Assembly: GCA_963784195.1 (NCBI GenBank)
Contig: CAWARA010000009.1
Coordinates: forward strand, 248,001 to 312,000
Source: CAVQAH01 sp963784195
GTDB taxonomy: Bacteria > Acidobacteriota > Vicinamibacteria > Vicinamibacterales > 2-12-FULL-66-21
Direction: 5' to 3'
Length of the DNA: 64,000 nucleotides
Both the position numbers and the translations under genes were made by a program. The notes below the pieces were generated by a model. That model did not search any database. It saw only the letters and a list, made by a program, of their open reading frames with translations, and was not told the DNA's origin. This document shows, piece after piece, positions 27,733 to 36,118 of the stretch (positions within the stretch are counted from its first letter, which is position 1; the number at the start of each line of letters is the position of its first letter).

Positions 27733-28071
27733 ATGAAGCGACGCGCAGACGACGACACGCTCGACGATTTCGGCAGGTTCTCGGAACCGGCCCTGCTGGT
27801 CCTGATCAGCCTCGCCGCGGGACCGAAGCACGGATACGCCATGACCGACGACATCGCCGAGATAACCGGCGTCCGCCTCGGACCCGGCACTCTCTATGGC
27901 GCGCTCACGCGTCTCGAATCGCGCCAGCTCATCGAACCGATCCACTCGGGCGATCGGCGAAACCCCTACCGCCTGACGAAACTGGGCGATCGTGCACTGC
28001 GCACGCGTCTCGCGAGCATCGAGGCCGTGGCTCGCGCAGCCAGGCGACGGCTGAACTCAGTGGAAGCGTAG
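27733..28071 (+). CDS. PadR family transcriptional regulator
   Basis: A 112-residue winged-helix protein. The core reads EPALLVLISLAAGPKHGYAM, then GTLYGALTRLESRQLIEP, the PadR signature for DNA-binding and wing. It has no long C-terminal dimer helix, so it is the short (subfamily 2) type. The inverted repeats directly upstream are the likely self-operator. It is followed one base later by a small membrane-protein gene; in Acidobacteriota such pairs are common, and PadR genes are often linked to ADOP permeases. The inducer is unknown. Confidence 0.9.
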   Translation: MKRRADDDTLDDFGRFSEPALLVLISLAAGPKHGYAMTDDIAEITGVRLGPGTLYGALTRLESRQLIEPIHSGDRRNPYRLTKLGDRALRTRLASIEAVARAARRRLNSVEA

Positions 28072-28072
28072 C

Positions 28073-28585
28073 GTGCCGACCATCACCTCTTCTCTACTGC
28101 TGCTGTATCCGCGGGCGTGGCGGCAACGTTATGGCGCGGAGATGAAAGAGATGCTGACGGCTCAGCGCCTGACCGTTCGCACGGCGCTGGATCTCGTGGC
28201 CGGGGCGATCGATGCCCGAATCAACCCGCAGATGCTGTTGCCCGCACAAAGCCGCCGATTGAATGGAGGAACGACGATGTTGACACGATTCCAGTGTGCG
28301 CCTGAGGGCGTCAACGTTCAGGACCAATGGCGCAGTGCCGGTTGGATGGTCGGCGGCAGCATCGCGCTGATGTTGCTGTCGCTCGGTTTGCTCGGGGTCG
28401 TCGGACCGAACTCGTTCTCGGAGGGACTGCTCTACTCAGCGTTTCCGGCCTCGTTGATGCTCTCGAGCGAGTGCACGTACCTCCGGCGCTACTCGGGTGC
28501 AGCGCGGGCGGTGATCTCAGTCGCCGGAGCGGTGCTCGTCATTGTCACGACGTGGGCGGCCGTCGTGGTTGCCAATATGATCTAG
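28073..28585 (+). CDS. PadR-linked membrane protein of unknown function
   Basis: A 170-residue protein from GTG 28073, one base after the padR stop. The N-terminus (LLLLYPRAWRQRYGAEMKEML) is a conserved cytoplasmic segment seen in many PadR-partner proteins of this phylum. After residue 85 there are three hydrophobic helices, so it is an inner-membrane protein. The tight spacing shows co-expression with padR and control by the same operator. The function is unknown; sensing or modulating the regulator is one possibility. Confidence 0.7.
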   Translation: MPTITSSLLLLYPRAWRQRYGAEMKEMLTAQRLTVRTALDLVAGAIDARINPQMLLPAQSRRLNGGTTMLTRFQCAPEGVNVQDQWRSAGWMVGGSIALMLLSLGLLGVVGPNSFSEGLLYSAFPASLMLSSECTYLRRYSGAARAVISVAGAVLVIVTTWAAVVVANMI

Positions 28586-28610
28586 GGGAGATTCTTCAGG
28601 GTTATACGAT

Positions 28611-28639
28611 CGGGTGCGGGCGAAACGTACCCGCACCCG
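28611..28639. terminator. Bidirectional terminator-like hairpin
   Basis: CGGGTGCGGG and its exact complement CCCGCACCCG flank a 9-base loop in the gap between the convergent PadR-partner and TonB-receptor genes. There is no T-run on either side. Confidence 0.5.
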
Positions 28640-28652
28640 GCCTTCCTGACGC

Positions 28653-31403
28653 TCAGTACGTGATCCTGAACCCCAGCTGCATCTGACGCGGCTGGTAGAA
28701 CAAGTTCGTCGAGCTCGACGGCTGCAGGTACGTGGCTGACCCGAAGCTGGCGTTGTAGTTCGTGCGGTTCCAGGTGTTGAAGACGTTGAACGCTTCGACG
28801 ATGCCCTGGAGGCCGACGCGGCCGACCCTCACAGTCTTCGAGAGCCGAAGGTCGACTTTCTTGTCCCAGTACGTCGCCCGCTCGCCGTTGCGCGGCAGCG
28901 TATCGCCCTGGGCGTTGAGCCAGCGTCCGGTCCCGCTGTTGAACGGGTTGAGGCTGGTCACGATATCAATCGTTTGCGGCGACCCGACGAAGACAATCGC
29001 CGACAACTGAATGTCCCACGGCACGAACGTCACCAGGTTCGCGGTGAACCGGTGGCGCTGATCGTTGGTCGAATACGCGTACTCGTCGGCGAGGTTGAAG
29101 GGGTTGTTCACGCCGTCGAAGCGGTTGCCATCATGGTCGTCATACGTCCAGGACAGGATGTAGCTGCCCTGGTAACGATAACGCCAACGGCCCGTGCCCA
29201 TGCTCCGCCGTTCGAATCCAACCTGCAGCCCGTCGTATTTCGACTTTGCCGAGGTCTCGTAGCGCGTCACGCTCTGGTACTGCGGGAAAGGCCTGCCGGC
29301 GGTCGTCGGGTTCAACGGCAGGTGCGTGACCGGATCTTCGAAGAAGTTGATGTTGCGCGAGCGCGGTTCGTTCACACCCTTGCTGTGCACGTAATCGAGC
29401 TGCACGGCATGGTCGCCGAACTGGTGCGCGATTCCTATCGAGACCTGGTCCTGGCGCGGCGTGGCGTAGTCGTTGCCGATCATCGTGATACTGCGCGGCA
29501 GGCTCGGATCGTTGGCGTAGTCCTCGAATGTCTTGCCGCCGAGCGGATCGATGAAACTCGGATTGATGATGGTCACCGACACGAACTGGCCGGTCGCGAG
29601 GCGGCGCTCGTTGCTCGTGATGTTGAGCAGCACCTTGTCGTAGTAGCGGCCGTAGCCGCCGCGAATCACCGTCCGCCCTCCGCCGAACATGTCGTACGCA
29701 AGTCCAACGCGTGGCTGGAAGTTGTCGCTGTCTGTACTGCGCTCGCCCGGCTCGACGGGGTTCGGGAAATCAGTGTTCGTCACGCCTGTTTCGATGTCGT
29801 AGCGCAGGCCGAGGTTGAGCGTGAGCTTCGAGCTGACGGTCCAGTTGTCCTGGACGAAGCCCGCATAGATCGGGTTGGTCACCGTATACGAGAAATCGCC
29901 CAGCGACGTGGAGTATTGCGTGGGCGGCGGATAGGTGCTCGGGTCGGCGAAATCCGTCGGGTCGCGCTGGAAGACGTAACTGCCGTAGAGCGCGTTGGGC
30001 AACTCGCCGTAGAACTTCGGCCGGAAGAACTGGAAGCCTGACTTGATTGCATGGTCGCCCATCTTCGCCGGCAGGAAGTAGCTCAACGCCAGGTTCGCCT
30101 GGATGTTGTATTCCTTCCACCACTGCGGCGCATTGGTCGGGGAGCCGAGGATTGCCGAGGGGAACTGCAGGCGGGCGACCGGTTCGTTGGGGAGCAGCGA
30201 GTTGTCGATGCGCGAGAAACCGACACGCACATCGCTGACGAGCCGATCGGTCACGACCCACGTCTCGCCCACCGACAGATCGGTGTTCTTCGACGGCCTG
30301 CTCACGCCCGTCGACAGCGTGGCGCGGCCGCCCGTGCCGCCCACGCCCACGTTGAGCTGTTCCCAGTTGAACTGCGAACTGCGCACGAAAAGCCGGTGCT
30401 GCTGATTGACCTGCCAGTCCACGCGCCCGGTGGTCATGTGCCGCGTGATGTCCTGCGGGACGTCGAAATCGAACTGGGCAATGCCGGTGTTCGTCCGTGC
30501 CGTCACGGCACGCTGCTGATATTCGTAGCTGCCGAAGAAGTGCATTCGGTCGCGAAGGATCGGGCCGCCGCCGTTGAGCCCCATCTGCTCTTCGTGAAAC
30601 GGTGAGACGGTGCCCGTATAGAAGTTCCGGGCATCGAACGCGTCGTCACGGAAGAAGCCGAAACCGGTCGCACGCAGCGCGTTCGTCCCCGACTTCGTCA
30701 CCGCGTTGATCACCGCGCCGCCGACGCGCCCGTGCTCGGCGTCGAAGCGGTTGGTAATCACCTGGAACTCCGAGATGTTCTCCTGGCTGTAGCTCTGATT
30801 CGATCCGCCGCAGCACTGACCGCTGACGTCGACGCCGTCCACCTGGTACTTCGCCATGTCGCCGCCGGCGGCGCCCGCCTGGATGTTGCCCGGGTTTCCG
30901 CGAGCCCCTGGGACGAGCGCCACGAGCGACAGCCAGTCGCGGCCGTTGAGCGGCAGGTTCTGCACCTGGGACGGCTCGACTCGTCCCGAGAGATCCGAGT
31001 GCTTGGTATCGACGAGCGGCGACTCGCCGGTGACGGTCACCGTCTCTTCGAGGGTCGCCACGTTCATCGTGAAGCTTGCGTTGGCCGATTCACCCACCGC
31101 CAGCCGCAACTCTTCCTGCACGATTGTCTTGAAGCCTTCCAGCGTCGCGGTCACTCTATAGGTGCCGACGGGAAGCGCGCTGAGGTTGTAGGTTCCGGTC
31201 GCCGACGTCACCGCGGTGCGGACGGCGCCGGTTTCGACGTGGGTCAGAGTAATCGTTGCGCCAGGCAGGGCGGCGCCACTTTCATCGGTCACCGCGCCAC
31301 GCAACTCGGCAAGGGCGACCTGTGTCGCCGCAGGGACCGCGGCCGCCAGCAGCGCGATCAGAATGGTCCCAACGAACGCCGCCAACCGATCGATGGCTTT
31401 CAT
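28653..31403 (-). CDS. TonB-dependent receptor with carboxypeptidase regulatory-like domain (Oar-like)
   Basis: A 916-residue outer-membrane protein from ATG 31403, which has an ideal ribosome site (GAGGAGGT). Residues 1-28 are a signal peptide. Residues 30-110 are a CarboxypepD_reg-like domain (LRGAVTDESGAALPGATITL, then GTYRVTATLEGFKT). A plug domain follows (SPLVDTKHSDLSG, LPLNGRDWLSL, YQVDGVDVSG), then a large barrel with typical end strands and a tail LGFRITY. A CCGG segment near residue 200 in the plug is unusual. This is the Oar-like receptor type that is greatly expanded in Acidobacteriota and thought to import oligosaccharides or other large molecules. The frame is intact. No TonB/ExbB genes lie nearby. 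Confidence 0.9.
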   Translation of the reverse strand: MKAIDRLAAFVGTILIALLAAAVPAATQVALAELRGAVTDESGAALPGATITLTHVETGAVRTAVTSATGTYNLSALPVGTYRVTATLEGFKTIVQEELRLAVGESANASFTMNVATLEETVTVTGESPLVDTKHSDLSGRVEPSQVQNLPLNGRDWLSLVALVPGARGNPGNIQAGAAGGDMAKYQVDGVDVSGQCCGGSNQSYSQENISEFQVITNRFDAEHGRVGGAVINAVTKSGTNALRATGFGFFRDDAFDARNFYTGTVSPFHEEQMGLNGGGPILRDRMHFFGSYEYQQRAVTARTNTGIAQFDFDVPQDITRHMTTGRVDWQVNQQHRLFVRSSQFNWEQLNVGVGGTGGRATLSTGVSRPSKNTDLSVGETWVVTDRLVSDVRVGFSRIDNSLLPNEPVARLQFPSAILGSPTNAPQWWKEYNIQANLALSYFLPAKMGDHAIKSGFQFFRPKFYGELPNALYGSYVFQRDPTDFADPSTYPPPTQYSTSLGDFSYTVTNPIYAGFVQDNWTVSSKLTLNLGLRYDIETGVTNTDFPNPVEPGERSTDSDNFQPRVGLAYDMFGGGRTVIRGGYGRYYDKVLLNITSNERRLATGQFVSVTIINPSFIDPLGGKTFEDYANDPSLPRSITMIGNDYATPRQDQVSIGIAHQFGDHAVQLDYVHSKGVNEPRSRNINFFEDPVTHLPLNPTTAGRPFPQYQSVTRYETSAKSKYDGLQVGFERRSMGTGRWRYRYQGSYILSWTYDDHDGNRFDGVNNPFNLADEYAYSTNDQRHRFTANLVTFVPWDIQLSAIVFVGSPQTIDIVTSLNPFNSGTGRWLNAQGDTLPRNGERATYWDKKVDLRLSKTVRVGRVGLQGIVEAFNVFNTWNRTNYNASFGSATYLQPSSSTNLFYQPRQMQLGFRITY

Positions 31404-31500
31404 GTACGACCTCCTCACCCGGCAGACGCGCAAGCGCCAACACGTCAGTTTCACGTTGCGGAGCCAGGGATCTCGAGCGTCTCAGGCGGCGGACGGTAGC

Positions 31501-31518
31501 ACTCGCCCACGGGCGAGT
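31501..31518. promoter_or_regulatory. Perfect palindrome in the receptor leader
   Basis: ACTCGCCC and GGGCGAGT flank a two-base centre about 100 bases upstream of the TonB receptor start. It could be a dimeric regulator site or the terminator of the MocR-like gene that lies upstream on the same strand. Confidence 0.35.
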
Positions 31519-31593
31519 CACGCACAAGGTGACCGTTGGTTACTCAGTGCGGGTCAGTCAGCAGGAACTGATGACGGGTATTCGCAGCTGCGC

Positions 31594-31628
31594 GATGGGC
31601 GATGGGCGATGGGCAATGGGCGATGGCG
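31594..31628. repeat. Heptamer tandem repeat (GATGGGC)n
   Basis: Five units of a seven-base repeat, two of them imperfect, lie at the 3' end of the MocR-like gene. They are read as PSPIAH-type peptide in the extended frame. It parallels the heptamer runs at 10710 and 38901 in length and placement. Confidence 0.8.
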
Positions 31629-32999
31629 GCGGCTAGCTGAGCGACACCTTCAGGGATGGCGGATTCCGGGATCTCCATAGCCGACGAGCAGTGCAGGGGG
31701 ACCTTTCGAGGATTCGCGCGATAGCTGCGCGCGGCATAGACCCGCACGGATCGGAGCGCGGCAGCAGCAACGACGGTCTCTTCGTCCAGACCTCGCTCGA
31801 GCTCGATCATGAAATGAAGACCGGCGGCGATTCCCTGGATCGGGAATCTTCGCAGGCGTGTGTTCAAAGCTGTGACGAGCGAGTACGCCGGCGGCGGTAG
31901 ATCGAACGCGTGCGCCGGAGATGTCGATCCAGTTCGCCGCGGTTCAGAAAATCTGCGAAGGCAAGCTGTTCGAAGTAGACGACCCGCGATAGGCGTGCAG
32001 CTTCGCCCGAACCACGTCCGGGACCAGAGAAGGCGGAAGCACGAGCCACCGAAGACTGAGTGCGGGTGACAGGACCTTGCTGGCCGAGCCAACGTAGACA
32101 ACGTGGTCGGGCGCGAGCCCCTGGAGCGCGCCGATCGGCTACCGGTAGTAGCGGTATTCGGCGTCGTAGTCGTCTTCGATGATGAATACGCGCGTCCGTT
32201 CCGCCCACTCGAGCAACGCCGCACGGCGCTCCGGCGACAACACCGCTCCGGTCGGATACTGGTGGGCCGGCGTGACGAGCACGGCTCCGCGCCACTCTGC
32301 GCCAGTCGATCCACACATAACCCCGCCGCGTCGACGGGTATACGTGGTGTCTCGAGTCCTGTTGCCGCAATGTCGGTGCACTGATCGGTATGTCCCGGAT
32401 CTACGACAGCGACTGCACGCACGCCGCGGTCACGGAACACCCGGCACAGCACGCGATCCACTGCGCCGATCCGCTGGAAAAAATCACGCGATCCGGTCGC
32501 GTACGGTGGCTCGCGCGCGATTCGATAGGTTGACAGGGAGACGAGCGCAAGTTCGACACCGCGCGGATCGGGATAGTAGAGCGCGCCGTCCGGAGCGGCG
32601 GTGAGCGCTCGCTGCATAGAGTTCGTCCACGAACGTCGCGGAAACAAAGACAAGTCCGGCAGGCCTGGCCGGAAATCGAAACGGGGCGGTGGTGGAGATG
32701 GCTCTGGCGTCATGACCTGATAGGCATGCACGCGACGCGCGGCCACGCGCGGAACCTGAGCTGTGTTGCGCGACCAGATAACCCTCGGCAAGCAGCTGCT
32801 CGTACGCCTCGACGACCACGCCTCGTGAAACGCCAAGGTCGCCGGCCAGCGTCCTCGACGATGGCAGGACGGATCTGGCGCGCAGCCGGCTATTTTGAAT
32901 CGCTCGCCTGAGCTCGCGTTCGAGCTGAAGACGCATGCCGTCCGACGCCTCGCGATCGAGGCGCACGAGCAATTCATCACCAGAAGTGGTCCTGTTCAT
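31629..32999 (-). pseudogene. MocR/PdxR-type GntR regulator with aminotransferase domain (several frame shifts)
   Basis: From ATG 32999 the protein begins with a GntR winged helix (LQLERELRRAIQNSRLRARS, then LPSSRTLAGDLGVSRGVVVEAYEQL). A fold-type I aminotransferase domain follows in changing frames: FIIEDDYDAEYRYYR, then a block with VYVGSASKVLSPALSL, where the PLP-binding lysine is kept, and a tail EIPESAIPEGVAQLAAA. Four or more shifts are needed to join these blocks. The gene is divergent from a glyoxalase-ATP-grasp operon, with a clean inverted repeat in the shared promoter. MocR proteins use PLP or an amino compound as effector and usually control the divergent genes. The last codons are uncertain because the heptamer repeat replaces the expected stop. 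Confidence 0.75.
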
Positions 33000-33004
33000 A
33001 TAGT

Positions 33005-33026
33005 TACACTGGACCTTGTTAGTGTA
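33005..33026. promoter_or_regulatory. Operator-like inverted repeat between mocR-like gene and glyoxalase operon
   Basis: TACACT (33005-33010) and AGTGTA (33021-33026) are perfect complements separated by ten bases. They lie six bases before the MocR-type start and 43 before the glyoxalase start. This is the expected place for a GntR/MocR dimer to control both directions. Confidence 0.6.
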
Positions 33027-33068
33027 CCACTCTCCCGCTATCGTCAGGAGCAGGAAAAGGAGGCGTTC

Positions 33069-33454
33069 ATGATCAGTGGCGTCCGCAAGATCATCATCCC
33101 GGTCGAGAACGAAGAGAGTGCGCGCGAGTTCTGGACATCGCGGCTCGGATTCGACGTGACTCTCGACGAGCGCTACGGCGAGGGCCGCCGCTGGATCGAG
33201 GTCACCCCACCGGATCGATCGCTCGTCCTGGTGCTCAGCCAGCGTCACCCTGACGATCCAGACGGGAGGTGTCGCCGCAACTCCCACACTCGCCCGTGTT
33301 CTTCATGTGCGACGACATCCAGACCACTCATCATGAGCTGACGTCGCGCGGCGTGACCTTCCCGGTGCCGCCGATGAAGATGCCGTTCGGCTGGTGGGCA
33401 TTGTTCGAGGACAACGATGGCACGCGCTACGCCCTCACACAGGCGAACGCGTAA
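33069..33454 (+). pseudogene. Glyoxalase/VOC family protein (one frame shift)
   Basis: ATG 33069 follows an AAGGAGG ribosome site. The first half reads VRKIIIPVENEESAREFWTS, then LGFDVTLDERYGEGRRWIEV, a VOC beta-alpha-beta module. A single missing G near 33265 moves the second module (SPVFFMCDDIQTTHHELTSR, then MPFGWWALFEDNDGTRYAL) to another frame. The restored protein is about 128 residues. The two modules form the metal pocket of glyoxalase, dioxygenase or antibiotic-binding proteins; the glutamate in ALFEDNDG is a typical ligand. The stop is 13 bases from the next start, so the two genes are coupled. Confidence 0.8.
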
Positions 33455-33467
33455 GGAGGCTGCTCAA

Positions 33468-34527
33468 ATGGCTCGAGTTGCCCTGGTGACTTGCGCACAA
33501 CTTCCTGGTTCGACAACGACACGAGGCTGCTCGCCGATCGTTTGAGTGCCGAGGGAGTGTCGGTCTTTCCACTCGTCTGGGACGACCCCGCAGCAGACTG
33601 GACGGTTGTCGACCTTGCCGTGGTGCGATGCTGCTGGGACTACGCAGCGCGCCGCTCGGAATTCCTCGCGTGGGCCGAACGGGTTCCCAGTCTCGCCAAT
33701 CCCGCGAACGTGCTGGCCTGGAATACCGACAAGCACTATCTGCTCGATTCGCGGCCGCGGGCGTGCCGGTGGTTTCAACGATGTGGGTGACGGTGCACGA
33801 CCGGTGGACGCCGCCCGACGGCGGCGATTGGGTGATCAAACCGTCGATCAGCCTCGCGAGCCTCGACACCGGCCGATATCGCGTGGACGACGCGACGGAG
33901 CGCGCGCTGGCTATCGCTCACGTCGATCGCCTGCGTGCGGAGGGTCGAACAGCGATGGTCCAGCCGTACATGCGCGGCATCGACGAGGATGGAGAGACGT
34001 CGCTCGTGTTCATCGGGGGCGCATTCAGTCACGCGGTGCGCAAGGAGGCGGTGCTCGAAGGGCCGGATTCGGGTCTCGACCGGCGCTTTCTTCCGCAGGG
34101 TGGATTGACGCTGCGTCGCCGGCATCCCAGCCGCGCGCAGCTCGATATCGCACGTCGCGCATTGTCCGCAGTGCCGGGTGGCGCAGCACGATTGCTCTAT
34201 GCGCGTGTCGACCTGGTGCCGGGCCCGGACGGCGAGCCCGTGCTGATGGAGGTCGAGCTGACGGAGCCGCAGTTGTATTTCGGTGTGGTTCCCGAAGCAG
34301 CCGCGCGTTTCGCCGCGGCTGCTTCGGCATTCATGGGGCGTGAACTACTTGAGGGCGCCGGCAAGCAGGTCGCCGACATCCGGGCCGCCCGGCTTCGACA
34401 CGAAGGTGAGCCGGGGACGTCCGGAATGGGACATCGCGTATACTTGTCGGGCACCGCTTTCCTGAGCCCTGCGGCCAAATCCGGCCTCCAGCCCTCACCA
34501 AAGCAACCCCTCTGGGAGGTCCTGTGA
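33468..34527 (+). pseudogene. ATP-grasp protein, RimK/glutathione-synthetase-like (two frame shifts)
   Basis: ATG 33468 follows an AAGGAGG site placed right after the glyoxalase stop. Three frames join into one protein: MARVALVTCAQLP, then FDNDTRLLADRLSAEGVSVF and LAWNTDKHYLLD, then AAAGVPVVSTMWV, GGDWVIKPSISLAS, MVQPYMRGIDEDGETSLVFI and a late VLMEVELTEPQLYF with the metal-binding acidic residues. This is the ATP-grasp domain of a peptide-bond or amide ligase. Both shifts look like lost G or C bases in short runs. The final 50 residues look non-coding, so the true stop may lie near 34340 in another frame. The substrate is unknown. Confidence 0.75.
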
Positions 34528-34736
34528 GTTCCTTCAATTCCCGCAGTGTTCCCGGCTCGTCTTCCAAGGACGAGCCGAGCGTTCCCACGGCCTGTCCGAG
34601 CTGCAAGTCGTCGTCGATCGTGACGACCGCGAAAAACCCGGACGTGGACAGCTATTGGCGCTGCACGAGCTGCGGCGATGTGTGGAACAACTCGCGCAAC
34701 CACGCTCCGCGCTTTGGAGGCAGGCCTTGGCGGTAA
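34524..34736 (+). CDS. Small zinc-ribbon protein
   Basis: A 70-residue protein from GTG 34524 with a GGGAGG ribosome site. Two CxxC knuckles, CPSCKSSS and CTSCGDVW, spaced by 21 residues form a zinc ribbon like those that end transcription factors or bind RNA. The first 25 residues are serine-rich and disordered. Its start overlaps the end of the preceding frame by four bases, and the next small gene starts inside its last codons. It is likely part of the glyoxalase/ATP-grasp operon. The function is unknown. Confidence 0.7.
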   Translation: MSSFNSRSVPGSSSKDEPSVPTACPSCKSSSIVTTAKNPDVDSYWRCTSCGDVWNNSRNHAPRFGGRPWR

Positions 34737-34915
34737 AGACCGGTGAGCTCGAACGTGAGCTGCACGAACTGATCGCGGCGTTGGACCGTCGGGTTCCGCG
34801 CGTCGAACATGCAGGCGAAGCGGCGATTGCTCGCGACGCCGCGGCGCTCAGAGACAAGGCCGTGCGGAGGCTCGCGGAGCTCACGGCAGAGAAAGCAGCC
34901 AACGCACGACGCTGA
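34727..34915 (+). CDS. Small helical protein, 62 residues
   Basis: The frame starts at TTG 34727 with a GGAGG ribosome site placed in the end of the zinc-ribbon gene (ten-base overlap). The product is almost wholly helical and charged (GELERELHELIAALDRRVPR, then LRDKAVRRLAELTAEKA), likely a coiled coil. No family is recognised. Tight overlap with the zinc-ribbon gene suggests the two are made together. The frame continues further upstream but without a better start. Confidence 0.5.
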   Translation: MAVKTGELERELHELIAALDRRVPRVEHAGEAAIARDAAALRDKAVRRLAELTAEKAANARR

Positions 34916-34920
34916 CGGGA

Positions 34921-36114
34921 CTATTGCTTTCGAAGCTCGTTCCAGCCGCGCATAAGCTCGTCGACCATCTCGATGGTCTCCTTGCGTATCCGGGTCTCGA
35001 TCCGGGCGATCGCATCCCATGCCTGCCGCCGAATGGCGCTCCCTCTTTCGCCTGATTCCTCACTCAGACTTCCGGCACCGAGTTGCACGCCCGCGTCGAA
35101 CGCGATCTCGTCGAGGTCTCTGACCGATCGAAGATCGCTGATATGGACCTCACGGTAGGAGGGGTCCCAGCTTCGGATCCACCATTCGCCCAATTCTTCG
35201 CCGCGGACGACTACCTCGGGTATCGCGAGCTCGGGACCAACCGCCAGAATCTTGTGTTTCATGCGGCCGAGCTGCCTGGTCCCGGCGATCACGCGTAGGA
35301 CTGTCGCCGAGGCATGAGAGTCGAGACACGACAATCCATCGAGGTTTCCGGCCGGCTTTGCTTCGATCAGCTCATCGTCTGCGGGATCGACCGATGGCCC
35401 CTGGACGCGAACGAGAATCTTCTTGGATATGGCGCTCCCGATGCCCATGCGCAGCCATCCCGCGCGCACGATCTGGAAGTAGTCAGGCGGCAGATCCGGC
35501 CGCTCCTTCCGCAGCAAAGGCGCGAACGCGGCCATCCCCGCCACGACGGCCTTGGTAGACGCTTCCTCCATCGGCTGCATCTTCGACTCGCCCCATGCGA
35601 GAAACGCGGCGCGCGTGCCCGGGCTCTTGGCGCGAAGATGCCGGACCAAATCGGGAGCCGGCGGCCGATAGTCCGGCTGCAAGAGCCCGCGCTTGTAGCC
35701 TGCGAGGAACCGAACGAAGACCGCGTCGCGACCGCGGGTCCACTTGCGTTCCCGGGTCACCAGTTCGACCGAGCCCAAAAAGCGAACGATGTCGATGAGC
35801 GCCGGACCCCGGGCGGAGTCATCGAAGTCGTCGAGACCCCAGGCGTCGGCGCTGACGGCAAACTGCTCGATATGTGCGTCACCGTGAAGGCGAACGGCCG
35901 GCTGGTCGTGCAGATCGCCGTTGAACACCTCGCACACACGGGCAACCCAGGGGCGGTTGATGAATCGGAAGTAGTCGAACGGATCGGTCTTCAGCTCTTT
36001 CAGCAACTCAGGAGACGCGAGCGCCAGGCGCGCAGGGTCAGGCCGGAGCTGTCCGTGATCCGTCACGACGACGGTAAGAATCATGAACAGCGTCGCAAGC
36101 GTCTGTCGGGCCAT
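34921..36114 (-). CDS. DUF2252 family protein
   Basis: About 397 residues from ATG 36114. The DUF2252 core is clear: VRLHGDAHIEQFAV and WGLDDFDDSARGPALIDIVRFLGS, the HGDxH and DFDD elements that recall the catalytic loop of kinase-like phosphotransferases. The N-terminus has a hydrophobic stretch (LATLFMILTVVVT) that could be a signal peptide, unusual for this family. A start at 36144 is possible but would overlap the AI-2E-type gene more deeply. The role of the family is not established. It starts five bases after the end of the transporter gene, so both are co-transcribed. Confidence 0.8.
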   Translation of the reverse strand: MARQTLATLFMILTVVVTDHGQLRPDPARLALASPELLKELKTDPFDYFRFINRPWVARVCEVFNGDLHDQPAVRLHGDAHIEQFAVSADAWGLDDFDDSARGPALIDIVRFLGSVELVTRERKWTRGRDAVFVRFLAGYKRGLLQPDYRPPAPDLVRHLRAKSPGTRAAFLAWGESKMQPMEEASTKAVVAGMAAFAPLLRKERPDLPPDYFQIVRAGWLRMGIGSAISKKILVRVQGPSVDPADDELIEAKPAGNLDGLSCLDSHASATVLRVIAGTRQLGRMKHKILAVGPELAIPEVVVRGEELGEWWIRSWDPSYREVHISDLRSVRDLDEIAFDAGVQLGAGSLSEESGERGSAIRRQAWDAIARIETRIRKETIEMVDELMRGWNELRKQ

Positions 36115-36118
36115 GACG

